From Lachnospiraceae bacterium (lineage in GTDB: Bacteria; Bacillota; Clostridia; Lachnospirales; Lachnospiraceae), in NCBI GenBank assembly GCA_024693135.1, contig JAILLN010000029.1, forward strand, positions 56,291 through 120,290: a stretch of 64,000 bases of DNA, written 5' to 3'. Position 1 is the stretch's first letter, and the number at the start of each line of letters is the position of its first letter. Below, piece after piece: positions 44,351-53,042 of the stretch. The notes under the pieces were generated by a model. It was not told where the DNA came from and ran no database searches. It saw nothing but the letters and a program-made list of their open reading frames with translations. The translations under genes were made by a program, and so were the position numbers.

Positions 44351-44428
44351 GCAATGGTTGACATAAAACAGCCACAGCCGGCTTTCTGTGCAATGGTTAA
44401 CATAAAACAGACACAACCAGCGCAGAGC
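44351..44428 (+). repeat. 39-bp tandem repeat upstream of nrdD
   Basis: Units 44351-44389 and 44390-44428. The first 30 bases of each (GCAATGGTTRACATAAAACA, then MCACARCCRGC) differ at only four positions. They end 27 bases before the nrdD ATG, a plausible pair of regulator sites. They do not resemble the NrdR box. No -10 was found. Confidence 0.75.
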
Positions 44429-44455
44429 AATTGTTTATTTTGATCGGAGGTTCCA

Positions 44456-46621
44456 ATGGAAGACAAGCGCCCTTATTCGGAAAGATACAAGCCGGAAAAG
44501 CCGGTCAGGGTCATCAAAAAGGACGGGACTTTGGAGGACTTTAATGTCCAGAAGGTGCTGAATGCCGTGGGCAAGAGCGCATACCGCGCCCTGACCCGCT
44601 TCTCGGAGGAGGAAAAGGAGTATATCTGCCGGGGAGTGGTGCAGAAGATCAATGAAGCCGGCCTGGATGAGATCCCGATCTCCATGATGCACAATATCGT
44701 GGAGAGCGTGCTGGAAGAGGTCAAGCCCATCGTAGCCAAAAGCTACCGGGATTACCGCAATTACAAGCAGGACTTCGTGCGGATGATGGACGAGGTCTAC
44801 CGCAGGAGCCAATCCATCATGTATGTGGGGGATAAGGAAAACTCCAATACGGACTCGGCCTTGGTATCCACAAAGCGGTCCCTGATCTTCAACCAGTTCA
44901 ATAAGGAGCTCTATCAGAAATTCTTCATGACCACGGAGGAGCTGCAGGCCTGCCGCGACGGCTATATCTATATCCATGACATGTCGGCCAGACGGGATAC
45001 CATGAACTGCTGCCTCTTTGACGTGGAGCATGTCCTGAGGGGCGGATTCGAGATGGGCAATATCTGGTACAACGAGCCCAAGACCCTGGATGTAGCCTTT
45101 GACGTCATCGGAGACATCGTGCTCTCTGCCGCAAGCCAGCAGTACGGGGGCTTTACGGTACCCTCCGTGGAGCTGATCCTGGAGCCCTATGCCGAAAAGT
45201 CCTATGCAAAATACAAGAAAAAATATGAGGATCTGGGGATCAGCCCGGAGAAGTCCCATGAGGTAGCCATCGCGGATGTACAAAGAGACTTCGAGCAGGG
45301 CTTCCAGGGCTGGGAGTATAAATTCAATACGGTGGCCTCGAGCCGGGGGGACTATCCCTTCATCACGGTGACGGCCGGTACAGGGACGGGGCGCTTTGCC
45401 AAAATGGCCACCATCACCCTCTTGAATGTCCGGAAGGGAGGGGAGGGCAAGAAGGAATGCAAGAAGCCGGTGCTCTTCCCGAAGATCGTCTTTCTCTATG
45501 ATGAGGCGCTGCATGGGCCGGGCGGAGAGCTGGAGGACGTGTTTGAAGCAGGGATCGCCTGCTCCGCCAAGACCATGTATCCGGACTGGCTTTCCCTTAC
45601 GGGAGAGGGCTATATCGCCAGCATGTATAAGAAATACGGCAAGATCATATCCCCCATGGGCTGCAGGGCTTTTCTCTCTCCCTGGTATGAGAGGGGAGGG
45701 ATGCATCCGGCAGATGAGGAGGACGTGCCGGTGTTTGTGGGCCGCTTCAATGTGGGCGCGGTTTCCCTCCACCTGCCCATGATCCTGGCCAAGGCAAGGC
45801 AGGAGAGCAGGGATTTCTATGAGGTGCTGGATTATTACCTGAACCTTATCCGCCAGCTGCACATCCGGACCTATGCCTATCTGGGGGAAATGAAGGCATC
45901 CACCAATCCCTTAGCCTACTGCGAGGGAGGATTCTACGGTGGGCATCTGGGGATCCATGACAAGATCAAGCCGCTCCTCAAATCCGCCACGGCATCCTTC
46001 GGGATCACGGCCTTAAACGAGCTGCAGGAGCTCTACAACGGCAAGTCCCTGGCAGAGGACGGGGCCTTTGCCCTGGAGGTGCTGGAATATATCAACAAAA
46101 AGATCGCGGAATTCAAGGAGGAGGACGGCCATCTCTATGCCATCTACGGCACCCCGGCCGAGAATCTCTGCGGGCTTCAGGTCAAGCAGTTCCGCAAGAA
46201 ATACGGCATCGTGGAGAATGTATCCGACCGGGAGTATGTGTCCAATTCCTTCCACTGCCATGTGACGGAGGACATTACCCCGATCGAAAAGCAGGACAGG
46301 GAGTACCGCTTCTGGGAGCTCTCTAACGGGGGCAAGATCCAGTATGTGCGCTATCCCATCGATTATAATCTGGACGCCGTAAGGACCCTGGTCCGCCGGG
46401 CCATGCAGATGGGGCTCTACGAAGGCATCAATCTTTCCTTAGCCTACTGCGACGACTGCGGGCATCAGGAACTTTCCATGGACGTATGTCCGGTCTGCGG
46501 TTCCAGGAACCTCACCAAGATCGACCGGATGAACGGCTATCTTTCTTATTCCAGAGTCCATGGCGATACCCGGCTCAATGACGCAAAGATGGCGGAGATC
46601 GCCGACCGTAGGAGCATGTAG
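44456..46621 (+). CDS. nrdD: Anaerobic (class III) ribonucleoside-triphosphate reductase
   Basis: Glycyl-radical enzyme supplying dNTPs under anoxia. 721 aa with an N-terminal ATP-cone (PVRVIKKDGTLEDFNVQKVL), the catalytic barrel (YIHDMSARRDTMNCCLFDVE, FNVGAVSLHLPMI), a zinc site (CDDCGHQELSMDVCPVCGS), and the C-terminal radical loop RMNGYLSYSR with Gly694. ATG at 44456 follows GGAGG. Its activase NrdG is encoded 121 bases downstream. Possible regulation by the 39-bp repeats directly upstream. No class I or II reductase lies in the window. Confidence 0.97.
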   Translation: MEDKRPYSERYKPEKPVRVIKKDGTLEDFNVQKVLNAVGKSAYRALTRFSEEEKEYICRGVVQKINEAGLDEIPISMMHNIVESVLEEVKPIVAKSYRDYRNYKQDFVRMMDEVYRRSQSIMYVGDKENSNTDSALVSTKRSLIFNQFNKELYQKFFMTTEELQACRDGYIYIHDMSARRDTMNCCLFDVEHVLRGGFEMGNIWYNEPKTLDVAFDVIGDIVLSAASQQYGGFTVPSVELILEPYAEKSYAKYKKKYEDLGISPEKSHEVAIADVQRDFEQGFQGWEYKFNTVASSRGDYPFITVTAGTGTGRFAKMATITLLNVRKGGEGKKECKKPVLFPKIVFLYDEALHGPGGELEDVFEAGIACSAKTMYPDWLSLTGEGYIASMYKKYGKIISPMGCRAFLSPWYERGGMHPADEEDVPVFVGRFNVGAVSLHLPMILAKARQESRDFYEVLDYYLNLIRQLHIRTYAYLGEMKASTNPLAYCEGGFYGGHLGIHDKIKPLLKSATASFGITALNELQELYNGKSLAEDGAFALEVLEYINKKIAEFKEEDGHLYAIYGTPAENLCGLQVKQFRKKYGIVENVSDREYVSNSFHCHVTEDITPIEKQDREYRFWELSNGGKIQYVRYPIDYNLDAVRTLVRRAMQMGLYEGINLSLAYCDDCGHQELSMDVCPVCGSRNLTKIDRMNGYLSYSRVHGDTRLNDAKMAEIADRRSM

Positions 46622-46742
46622 AGCCATGCCTTGTTTTTATACTTCTGTGTATGGCGGCAGCAGGCCGGTTTTCCCGAAAGGAGAATCCGGGATATGGGAT
46701 GTCGCAGATGGGCCTGTTTCTTAAGGCGGGAGACACAAGGGC

Positions 46743-47240
46743 ATGAATTATCACGATATTACCCATGATGATATGAAAAACGGGGACGGCCTTCGGGTGG
46801 TGCTCTGGACGGCAGGCTGCTCCCATGGCTGCGAGGGCTGCCAAAATCCCGTGACCTGGGATCCGGAGGGCGGGCTGCCCTTTGATGAGGCGGCAAGGCA
46901 GGAAGTCTTCAGCCAGCTGGAAAAGCCCTATATCTCAGGCATCACCTTTTCCGGCGGGGATCCCATGGAGCCTTGTAACCTGCTGGAGGTCCGGGCTCTT
47001 GCCTTGGAGATCCGGGAGCGCTTTCCGGATAAGACCATATGGGTCTATACCGGCCGGAAATGGGAGGATGTGAAAGACGATCCCCTAATGAAATGTACGG
47101 ATGTGCTGGTGGACGGGCCTTTTGAGATCGCGCTCAAGGACAATCTCCTTCGCTGGAAGGGAAGCAAGAACCAGCGTGTGATTGACGTGCCGGAAAGCCT
47201 GGAAATGGGCCGGGTGGTGATCCACTGCCCGGAGTACTAA
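46743..47240 (+). CDS. nrdG: NrdD-activating radical SAM enzyme
   Basis: Generates the glycyl radical on NrdD using S-adenosylmethionine and a 4Fe-4S cluster. The 165-aa protein has the cluster motif Cys26-x3-Cys30-x2-Cys33 (WTAGCSHGCEGCQNP), the SAM-binding GITFSGGDPME, and KTIWVYTGRKWEDV. ATG at 46743 lies behind GGCGGGAGAC. The intervening 121 bases after nrdD show no terminator, so the pair is probably one transcript. Confidence 0.96.
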   Translation: MNYHDITHDDMKNGDGLRVVLWTAGCSHGCEGCQNPVTWDPEGGLPFDEAARQEVFSQLEKPYISGITFSGGDPMEPCNLLEVRALALEIRERFPDKTIWVYTGRKWEDVKDDPLMKCTDVLVDGPFEIALKDNLLRWKGSKNQRVIDVPESLEMGRVVIHCPEY

Positions 47241-47468
47241 GAAATCCGGGATAGGAAACAGTCCAGGCGGCCGGACTCCTGCCGATTGACTCCTAGCAAG
47301 GCTAGGTGGGTCGCCGCAGCCTTCCCGCAGCCTTCCCCTCTCGCCTGAAGCGTCCGGGCAAGCCCGGATGGGGGCCTGGCATTAGTCTGGTCAAATATAG
47401 GCATCCCTTTTAAAGTATCTGTAGGTTCAATTAAAACAGGAGAAATCGAACCGCCCAGGCATGCTTTC
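47241..47468 (-). ncRNA. Candidate structured RNA downstream of nrdG
   Basis: The 377-base gap 47241-47617 holds a GC-rich stretch rich in hairpins. On the minus strand, downstream of a good promoter, there are TCCGGGC-TT-GCCCGGA, CCTAGC-CTT-GCTAGG, AGTCC-GGCCGCCT-GGACT, a long-range GCCTGG/CCAGGC pairing, and the direct repeat GGAAGGCTGCGG. An 86-codon frame over it resembles no protein I know. Start near 47462 and end near 47241 are estimates; no U-tract is visible at the end, and the strand choice rests only on the promoter. Confidence 0.4.
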
Positions 47469-47497
47469 ATTATAAGCGGTGAGGAGCAGGGGAACAA
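47469..47497 (-). promoter_or_regulatory. Promoter pointing into the candidate structured RNA
   Basis: On the minus strand TTGTTC (47492-47497) and TATAAT (47469-47474) are 17 bases apart. It fires away from the SCIFF gene, toward the hairpin-rich region. Confidence 0.5.
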
Positions 47498-47525
47498 GGT
47501 CTATTCTTGCTCAAAAAATAGCACT

Positions 47526-47553
47526 TTGCATTGATTGTGGTTTGTGTTATAAT
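47526..47553 (+). promoter_or_regulatory. Promoter of the SCIFF locus
   Basis: TTGCAT (47526-47531) and TATAAT (47548-47553) with a 16-base spacer, about 65 bases before the scfA start. Confidence 0.55.
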
Positions 47554-47617
47554 ATGTGACTGTTGTGGAGCGGCTTTTCCGGAGGGCGAAGGGGCCGCGT
47601 CAGAAGGAGGAAGTGAT

Positions 47618-47767
47618 ATGAAACACATCAAGACACTGGAAACACGGGACTATAGGGAGAGCATGAAGGAAGGCGGCTGCGGCGAGTGCCAGACCTCCTG
47701 CCAGTCAGCCTGCAAGACCAGCTGCACGGTGGGCAACCAGTCCTGTGAGCACAAAGAAAAGAAATAA
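47618..47767 (+). CDS. scfA: SCIFF ranthipeptide precursor
   Basis: Precursor of the six-cysteines-in-forty-five (SCIFF) peptide, a RiPP found across clostridia. 49 aa: leader MKHIKTLETRDYRESMKEGG, then the core CGECQTSCQSACKTSCTVGN and a final Cys near the C-terminus, giving the six Cys. ATG at 47618 follows AAGGAGG. Its maturase starts 5 bases after the stop and secDF follows, the conserved arrangement. In this family the maturase installs thioether crosslinks from Cys sulfur to acceptor residues; related ranthipeptides have been linked to cell-cell signalling. Confidence 0.96.
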   Translation: MKHIKTLETRDYRESMKEGGCGECQTSCQSACKTSCTVGNQSCEHKEKK

Positions 47768-47772
47768 GTCTT

Positions 47773-49149
47773 TTGGTACACCAATACCGCAGCAACGGAT
47801 ATAATATCGTACTGGATGTCAATTCCGGGGCGGTGCATCTGGTGGATGACGTGGTATATGACCTGATCCCCCTGATGGAAGAGGATCTTAAGGCGCCTGT
47901 AAGCGAGCTCATGAGGCTGACCGGCGGAAGGTACAGCGAGGATGAGCTTATTGAGGCGGCCGGGGAGATCAGGGAGCTTAAGGAAAAAGGACAGCTATAT
48001 GCCCCGGATGTCTTTGCGCCCTATCTGGACCGGTTCATCGAAAGAAAGGTCCAGGACCGGGTGGTCAAGGCGCTCTGCCTGCACATCGCGCATGACTGCA
48101 ACCTAAGATGCAGATACTGCTTTGCCGGAAAAGGCGAGTACCATGGAAACCGCAGCCTGATGAGCTTCGAGGTCGGGAAGGCGGCGCTTGATTTTCTGAT
48201 CGCCCATTCCGGGAACAGGACGAATCTTGAGGTGGATTTCTTTGGCGGAGAACCCACGATGAATTTCGATGTGGTGAGGCGCCTTACGGAATACGGCCGG
48301 AGCCGGGAGAAGGAAGCCGGCAAGAAGTTCCGCTTCACCTTGACGACCAACGGCCTGCTCTTAGATGAAGAGATCCTGGATTTTGCAAACCGGGAAATGG
48401 GAAATCTGGTGCTTTCCATCGACGGACGGAAGGAAGTCCATGACCGGATGCGCCCCACGGCGGGAGGAACGGGCTCCTATGACCGGATCCTTCCAAAGCT
48501 GCTTCGGGCGGCAGAGTCGAGGAACCAGGAGAATTATTACGTCAGGGGCACATATACGCATTTCAACACGGATTTTGCCGGGGATGTGCTGCACCTGAAC
48601 GATCTGGGCTTCGAGCAGATCTCGGTAGAGCCGGTGGTATGCGATCCGTCGGAGCCTTACGCCCTGACGGAGGAAGACCTGCCGAAGCTGATGAGCCAGT
48701 ATGACGAGCTTGCGCAGGAGATCATCCGGAGAAGGAAGGAAGGCAAATTCATCAATTTCTTCCATTTCATGATCGATCTGTCCGGCGGGCCCTGCGTCGC
48801 AAAGAGGCTTTCCGGATGCGGAGCCGGCATGGAATATATGGCTGTGACCCCCGAGGGTGACCTTTATCCCTGCCATCAATTTGTGGGAGAAAAGGAATTC
48901 CTGCTGGGGAATGTGTGGGACGGGGTGACAAATCCTTCGCTTGCGGAGGAGTTTGGAGCCTTAAATGTGTATCAGAAGAGTTCCTGCAGGGACTGCTTCG
49001 CGAAGTTTTATTGTTCGGGAGGCTGTGCCGCCAACGCCTGGCATGCCCAGGGCGATGTGAACGGGGCATATGAGATCGGCTGCACGCTTCAGAGGAAGCG
49101 GATAGAGTGCGCGATCATGATCAAGGCCGCATTAAGTGAGCAAGAATAA
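47773..49149 (+). CDS. scfB: SCIFF maturase, radical SAM/SPASM
   Basis: 458-aa enzyme that forms the thioether bonds of the ScfA peptide. The N-terminal peptide-recognition domain (YNIVLDVNSGAVHLVDDVVY) precedes the radical SAM motif Cys109-x3-Cys113-x2-Cys116 (DCNLRCRYCFAGKGEY) and a C-terminal SPASM region with Cys clusters (LYPCHQF, SCRDCFAKFYCSGGCAANAW). The start is TTG at 47773, since family members begin M-(I/V)-HQY and no ATG is available. The ribosome site is poor (AAAGAAAAG inside the scfA end), so translation probably couples to scfA and keeps enzyme levels below substrate. Confidence 0.95.
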   Translation: MVHQYRSNGYNIVLDVNSGAVHLVDDVVYDLIPLMEEDLKAPVSELMRLTGGRYSEDELIEAAGEIRELKEKGQLYAPDVFAPYLDRFIERKVQDRVVKALCLHIAHDCNLRCRYCFAGKGEYHGNRSLMSFEVGKAALDFLIAHSGNRTNLEVDFFGGEPTMNFDVVRRLTEYGRSREKEAGKKFRFTLTTNGLLLDEEILDFANREMGNLVLSIDGRKEVHDRMRPTAGGTGSYDRILPKLLRAAESRNQENYYVRGTYTHFNTDFAGDVLHLNDLGFEQISVEPVVCDPSEPYALTEEDLPKLMSQYDELAQEIIRRRKEGKFINFFHFMIDLSGGPCVAKRLSGCGAGMEYMAVTPEGDLYPCHQFVGEKEFLLGNVWDGVTNPSLAEEFGALNVYQKSSCRDCFAKFYCSGGCAANAWHAQGDVNGAYEIGCTLQRKRIECAIMIKAALSEQE

Positions 49150-49163
49150 AGGAGAAGTGGGAG

Positions 49164-51467
49164 ATGAACAAGTCAAAATCGATTATCGTGCTGGTGATCA
49201 TGCTGGCCATTATCGGGGGTCTCGGATACCTTTCCTATGGCATCGTCCGGGATACGATGAATACGCCGGGGGACGGGCAGTCTATCAAGCTCGGCCTGGA
49301 TCTGCAGGGAGGCGTGAGCATCAAGTATAAGGCCACCGGGGAGGAGACACCCTCCAGCGAGGACATGTCGGATACGATCTACAAGCTGCAGCAGAGGGTA
49401 GACCAGTATTCCACAGAGTCCCAGGTATATCAGGAGGGATCAGACCGGATCAACGTAGAGATCCCCGGCGTGACGGATGCCACCCAGATCCTGAGGGAGC
49501 TGGGCAAGCCGGGCTCGCTGTACTTCATCCGGCAGACCGGCAGCGACGGCACGGCCAACTATGAGCTGAACGGCCTGACCTATGAGCTGAAGAAGACCCT
49601 GGACGAGCTGGAGGCCGACGGCTCCATCGTATGCCAGGGAACGGACGTGGTCCAGGCTGAGCCTGCGACCCTGACAGACAACGGACAGCGCCAGTATGTG
49701 GTCGATGTGACCTTCAACGAAGTGGGGACCGAGGCTTTTGCCACGGCCACTACGGAGGCTTACAATAAGGGAGAGACCATCGGGATCTATTTTGACGATG
49801 CCTTCGTATCCGTGCCGACGGTGCGGGAGCCCATCACGGGCGGGCAGTGCCAGATCTCCGGACAGAGCTCCTTTGATGAGGCGAGGATCCTGGCTTCCAC
49901 CATCCGGATCGGCGGACTGAAGGTGGAGCTGGAGGAGCTTTCCTCCTCGGTTGTGGGAGCACAGCTGGGAAGCAATGCCATCCGGACTTCCATGATGGCG
50001 GCGGGCATCGGCATCGGGATCATCGTGCTTTTCATGATCTGCATCTACTGGATCCCCGGCCTGGCTTCTTCTCTGGCCCTGGTCATCTATACAGAGATCG
50101 TTATCTGCCTGCTGAAGGCGTTTAATATCACCCTGACCCTTCCCGGCATCGCCGGCATCATCCTTTCCATCGGTATGGCCGTGGATGCCAATGTGATCAT
50201 TTTTGCCAGGATCAGGGAGGAGCTCGGCACAGGCAAGACCGTGAGCTCTTCGATCCAGCAGGGCTACGGGAAGGCTCTTTCAGCCATTATCGACGGCAAC
50301 GTCACTACGCTGATCGCGGCGGCGATCCTGGGCTTCAGGGGCACCGGCACGGTAAAGGGCTTTGCCATCACTCTGGCTCTGGGCATCATCATTTCCATGG
50401 TGACGGCGCTCTTCGTCACGAGGATCATCATGAGCTCCTTCTACGGCGTGGGGATCAAGGACGTGAAATTCTACGGCAAGGCGAAGGAACGTTCCGTTAT
50501 GGAGATCATCCAGAAGAAGAAGGTATTCTTTGCCATATCCATTATCCTGGTGCTTTCCGGCCCGGTCTTTATGATGGTGAATAAATCCGCCATCGGCCAT
50601 CCGCTGAATTTCTCCCAGGAATTCATCGGCGGTACCTCGGCGACAGTGGATTTCGGAAAGAACTATACCATCGAGGAGATTGAAAAGGAGATCGAACCCT
50701 CCGTGCGGGAGATCACCGGGGATAACAACGTACAGTCCTCCAATATCGCCGGCACCACCCAGGTCATGATCAAGACCAATACCCTGAACCTGGACCAGAG
50801 GGAGCAGTTCGTAAACGTAATGGACGAGAAATTCGGCGTGGCAGAGGAGGAGATCCAGTTCGAGACCATCTCTTCCACCATCAGCTCTGAGATGCAGAGG
50901 GATGCCATCCTGGCCACATTGCTGGCGCTGGTATGCATGCTTGCCTATATCTGGTTCCGCTTTAAGGACATCCGCTTCGGTGCGGCCTCCGTCATCGCAT
51001 TGTTCCATGATGCGCTGGTGGTCGTGGCCTGCTATGCCATCACCCGGATCTCCGTGGGCGGTACCTTCATTGCCTGCGTGCTGACCATCATCGGTTATTC
51101 CATCAATGCCACCATCGTGATCTTTGACCGTGTGCGCGAGAACCTCAGGCTCATGGGCAAGTCGGATCTGGATGCGGTGGTCAATACATCCATCTCCCAG
51201 ACCCTGTCCAGGTCGGTGTTTACTTCACTGACTACCTTCATCACGGTATTCATGCTGTATATCCTGGGCGTGCCGTCCATCAAGGACTTCGCGCTGCCTC
51301 TGATGGCGGGTGTGGTTTGCGGCACCTATTCCTCCATCTTCCTGGCAGGAAGCCTGTGGTATGTGCTGCGCACGTCAGCAAAGCCTGCCGCCGAGAAAGC
51401 TCCCGAAGCTCCCAAGGCTGAGGACAAGCAGGGCGGTTCAAAGAAGAAGGGCGGAAAGAAGAAATAA
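49164..51467 (+). CDS. secDF: Fused protein-export membrane protein SecDF
   Basis: 767 aa, SecD and SecF in one chain, which uses the proton motive force to help Sec-dependent export. SecD half: TM1, LGLDLQGGVSIKYK, an extracytoplasmic domain, then helices with IILSIGMAVDANVIIFARIR. SecF half begins near residue 440 (FSQEFIGGTSATVDFGKNYT) and includes ATIVIFDRVRENLR. The C-terminal tail is Lys-rich. It follows scfB by 14 bases with AAAGGAG; this linkage is conserved in clostridia and may reflect co-regulation with peptide export. Confidence 0.96.
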   Translation: MNKSKSIIVLVIMLAIIGGLGYLSYGIVRDTMNTPGDGQSIKLGLDLQGGVSIKYKATGEETPSSEDMSDTIYKLQQRVDQYSTESQVYQEGSDRINVEIPGVTDATQILRELGKPGSLYFIRQTGSDGTANYELNGLTYELKKTLDELEADGSIVCQGTDVVQAEPATLTDNGQRQYVVDVTFNEVGTEAFATATTEAYNKGETIGIYFDDAFVSVPTVREPITGGQCQISGQSSFDEARILASTIRIGGLKVELEELSSSVVGAQLGSNAIRTSMMAAGIGIGIIVLFMICIYWIPGLASSLALVIYTEIVICLLKAFNITLTLPGIAGIILSIGMAVDANVIIFARIREELGTGKTVSSSIQQGYGKALSAIIDGNVTTLIAAAILGFRGTGTVKGFAITLALGIIISMVTALFVTRIIMSSFYGVGIKDVKFYGKAKERSVMEIIQKKKVFFAISIILVLSGPVFMMVNKSAIGHPLNFSQEFIGGTSATVDFGKNYTIEEIEKEIEPSVREITGDNNVQSSNIAGTTQVMIKTNTLNLDQREQFVNVMDEKFGVAEEEIQFETISSTISSEMQRDAILATLLALVCMLAYIWFRFKDIRFGAASVIALFHDALVVVACYAITRISVGGTFIACVLTIIGYSINATIVIFDRVRENLRLMGKSDLDAVVNTSISQTLSRSVFTSLTTFITVFMLYILGVPSIKDFALPLMAGVVCGTYSSIFLAGSLWYVLRTSAKPAAEKAPEAPKAEDKQGGSKKKGGKKK

Positions 51468-51496
51468 GCTGCATGCTTTTTAAGGTGCATGGAACT

Positions 51497-51520
51497 CAGC
51501 CGCAGGGATGCCTGCGGCTG
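51497..51520 (+). terminator. Hairpin after secDF
   Basis: CAGCCGCAGG and CCTGCGGCTG form a perfect 10-bp stem with loop GATG, followed by AATTTATAAT rather than a clean T-run. Probable terminator of the scfA-scfB-secDF unit. Confidence 0.65.
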
Positions 51521-51572
51521 AATTTATAATATAAGCATTCTGCTTCAGGCGGAAGGACGCCGGGGGGATCAT

Positions 51573-53042
51573 ATGAAATTACTATCGGAATTAGTAAAGG
51601 ATCTGGAATATCAGTCAGAGGGCGGCTTTGCGGAGAGCCTGGAGGTTTCCTCCGTGGTCTATGATTCAAGGAAGCTCCAGGAGGGATGCCTTTTCGTATG
51701 CCTTGAGGGCATGAATTTTGACGGCCATGACTTTGCGGGAGAAGCGGCCGAAAAAGGAGCCGCTGCCATTGTGATCCAGCATGACGTCAAGCTTCCGGAG
51801 GAGGCGGGGACCGCGGTGCTTAGGGTGGAGGATACCCGAAAGGCTCTGGCGCTCATTTCGGCGGCCTGGTTTGACTACCCCGCATCAAGGCTTACCACCA
51901 TCGGCCTTACCGGCACCAAAGGAAAGACCACCAGTACCTATCTGATCCGTGAGATCCTTACGGATGCAGGGATCCGGACGGGCCTTATCGGCACCATCGA
52001 GACCATCATCGCAGACCGGCATATCCCTTCCCGGAATACCACGCCGGAATCCTATGTCCTGCAGCAATATCTCCATGAGATGGCTGAGGAGGGGATGGAA
52101 GCCGTGGTGATGGAGGTTTCCTCCCAGGCCCTCATGATGCACAGGACGGACGGCATCTTCTTTGATTACGGCGTCTTTACCAATCTTTCCCCGGATCATG
52201 TGGGACCGGGGGAGCATAAGGATTTTGAAGATTACCTTTCCGCCAAGCGGCTGCTCTTCCGCCAGTGCCGGGTGGGGATCGTAAACGGGGACGACAGCCA
52301 TACGGAGGAGATCCTCCGCGGAAATCAATGCGAGAGCGTGGAACGGTACGGGCTTTCCGAGGGAAATGACCTGAGGGCGTCGGAGATCTGCCTGGCAGCC
52401 GAGAAGGAGCGGCTGGGGGTAGATTTCAAGGTGGGCGGGCTCATGGAGCTTGAGGTGAAATTCCCCATGCCCGGAAAATTCTCGGTATATAACGCTTTGT
52501 GTGCCCTTGCCGTCTGCAGGCATTTTGAGATCGGGCAGGAGGACATCCAAAGAGCCCTTCAGGAGGTCCGTGTCCGGGGACGGATCGAGCCGGTACACGT
52601 ATCCGACGAATTCACGCTGCTGATCGACTACGCCCACAATGCCATGGCCTTAGAAAGCCTGCTTACCTCCTTGAGGGAATATAAGCCGGGAAGACTGGTT
52701 GCGGTATTTGGCTGCGGAGGCAACCGTGACCGGAACCGGCGTTTTGAAATGGGGGAGGTGAGCGGCAGGCTTGCCGATTTCACCATCATCACATCCGATA
52801 ATCCCAGGTTCGAGGAGCCGGAGGACATCATGGAGGATATCCGGACGGGGATCGAAAAAACAAAGGGAGAATATATCATGATCGCAGACCGGAAGGAGGC
52901 CATCGCCTATGCCATAAGCCACGGCAGGAAGGGGGATGTGATCGTGCTGGCCGGCAAGGGGCATGAGGATTACCAGGAGATCAAGGGAGAGAAGCACCAT
53001 ATGGATGAGCGGGAGCTGATCCGGGATATCCTCGGCAGATGA
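51573..53042 (+). CDS. murE: UDP-N-acetylmuramoyl-tripeptide synthetase
   Basis: Adds the third residue to the peptidoglycan stem peptide. 489 aa with the three Mur-ligase domains: N-terminal SSVVYDSRKLQEGCLFVCLE, ATP loop GLTGTKGKTT at 111-120, and C-terminal FGCGGNRDRNRR and SDNPRFEEP. The DNPR motif is the signature of meso-diaminopimelate rather than lysine addition, so this cell wall is probably DAP type. ATG at 51573 follows GGGGGGATC. Its stop overlaps the priA start (ATGA). Confidence 0.96.
   Translation: MKLLSELVKDLEYQSEGGFAESLEVSSVVYDSRKLQEGCLFVCLEGMNFDGHDFAGEAAEKGAAAIVIQHDVKLPEEAGTAVLRVEDTRKALALISAAWFDYPASRLTTIGLTGTKGKTTSTYLIREILTDAGIRTGLIGTIETIIADRHIPSRNTTPESYVLQQYLHEMAEEGMEAVVMEVSSQALMMHRTDGIFFDYGVFTNLSPDHVGPGEHKDFEDYLSAKRLLFRQCRVGIVNGDDSHTEEILRGNQCESVERYGLSEGNDLRASEICLAAEKERLGVDFKVGGLMELEVKFPMPGKFSVYNALCALAVCRHFEIGQEDIQRALQEVRVRGRIEPVHVSDEFTLLIDYAHNAMALESLLTSLREYKPGRLVAVFGCGGNRDRNRRFEMGEVSGRLADFTIITSDNPRFEEPEDIMEDIRTGIEKTKGEYIMIADRKEAIAYAISHGRKGDVIVLAGKGHEDYQEIKGEKHHMDERELIRDILGR

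Noticed and set aside
44351..44428. NrdR boxes upstream of nrdD
   Set aside because: The repeats lack the AT-rich dyad typical of NrdR sites and have a 39-base period instead.
47237..47497. 86-codon minus-strand open frame downstream of nrdG
   Set aside because: It overlaps the nrdG end, resembles no protein, and its sequence is dominated by hairpins; a structured RNA explains it better.
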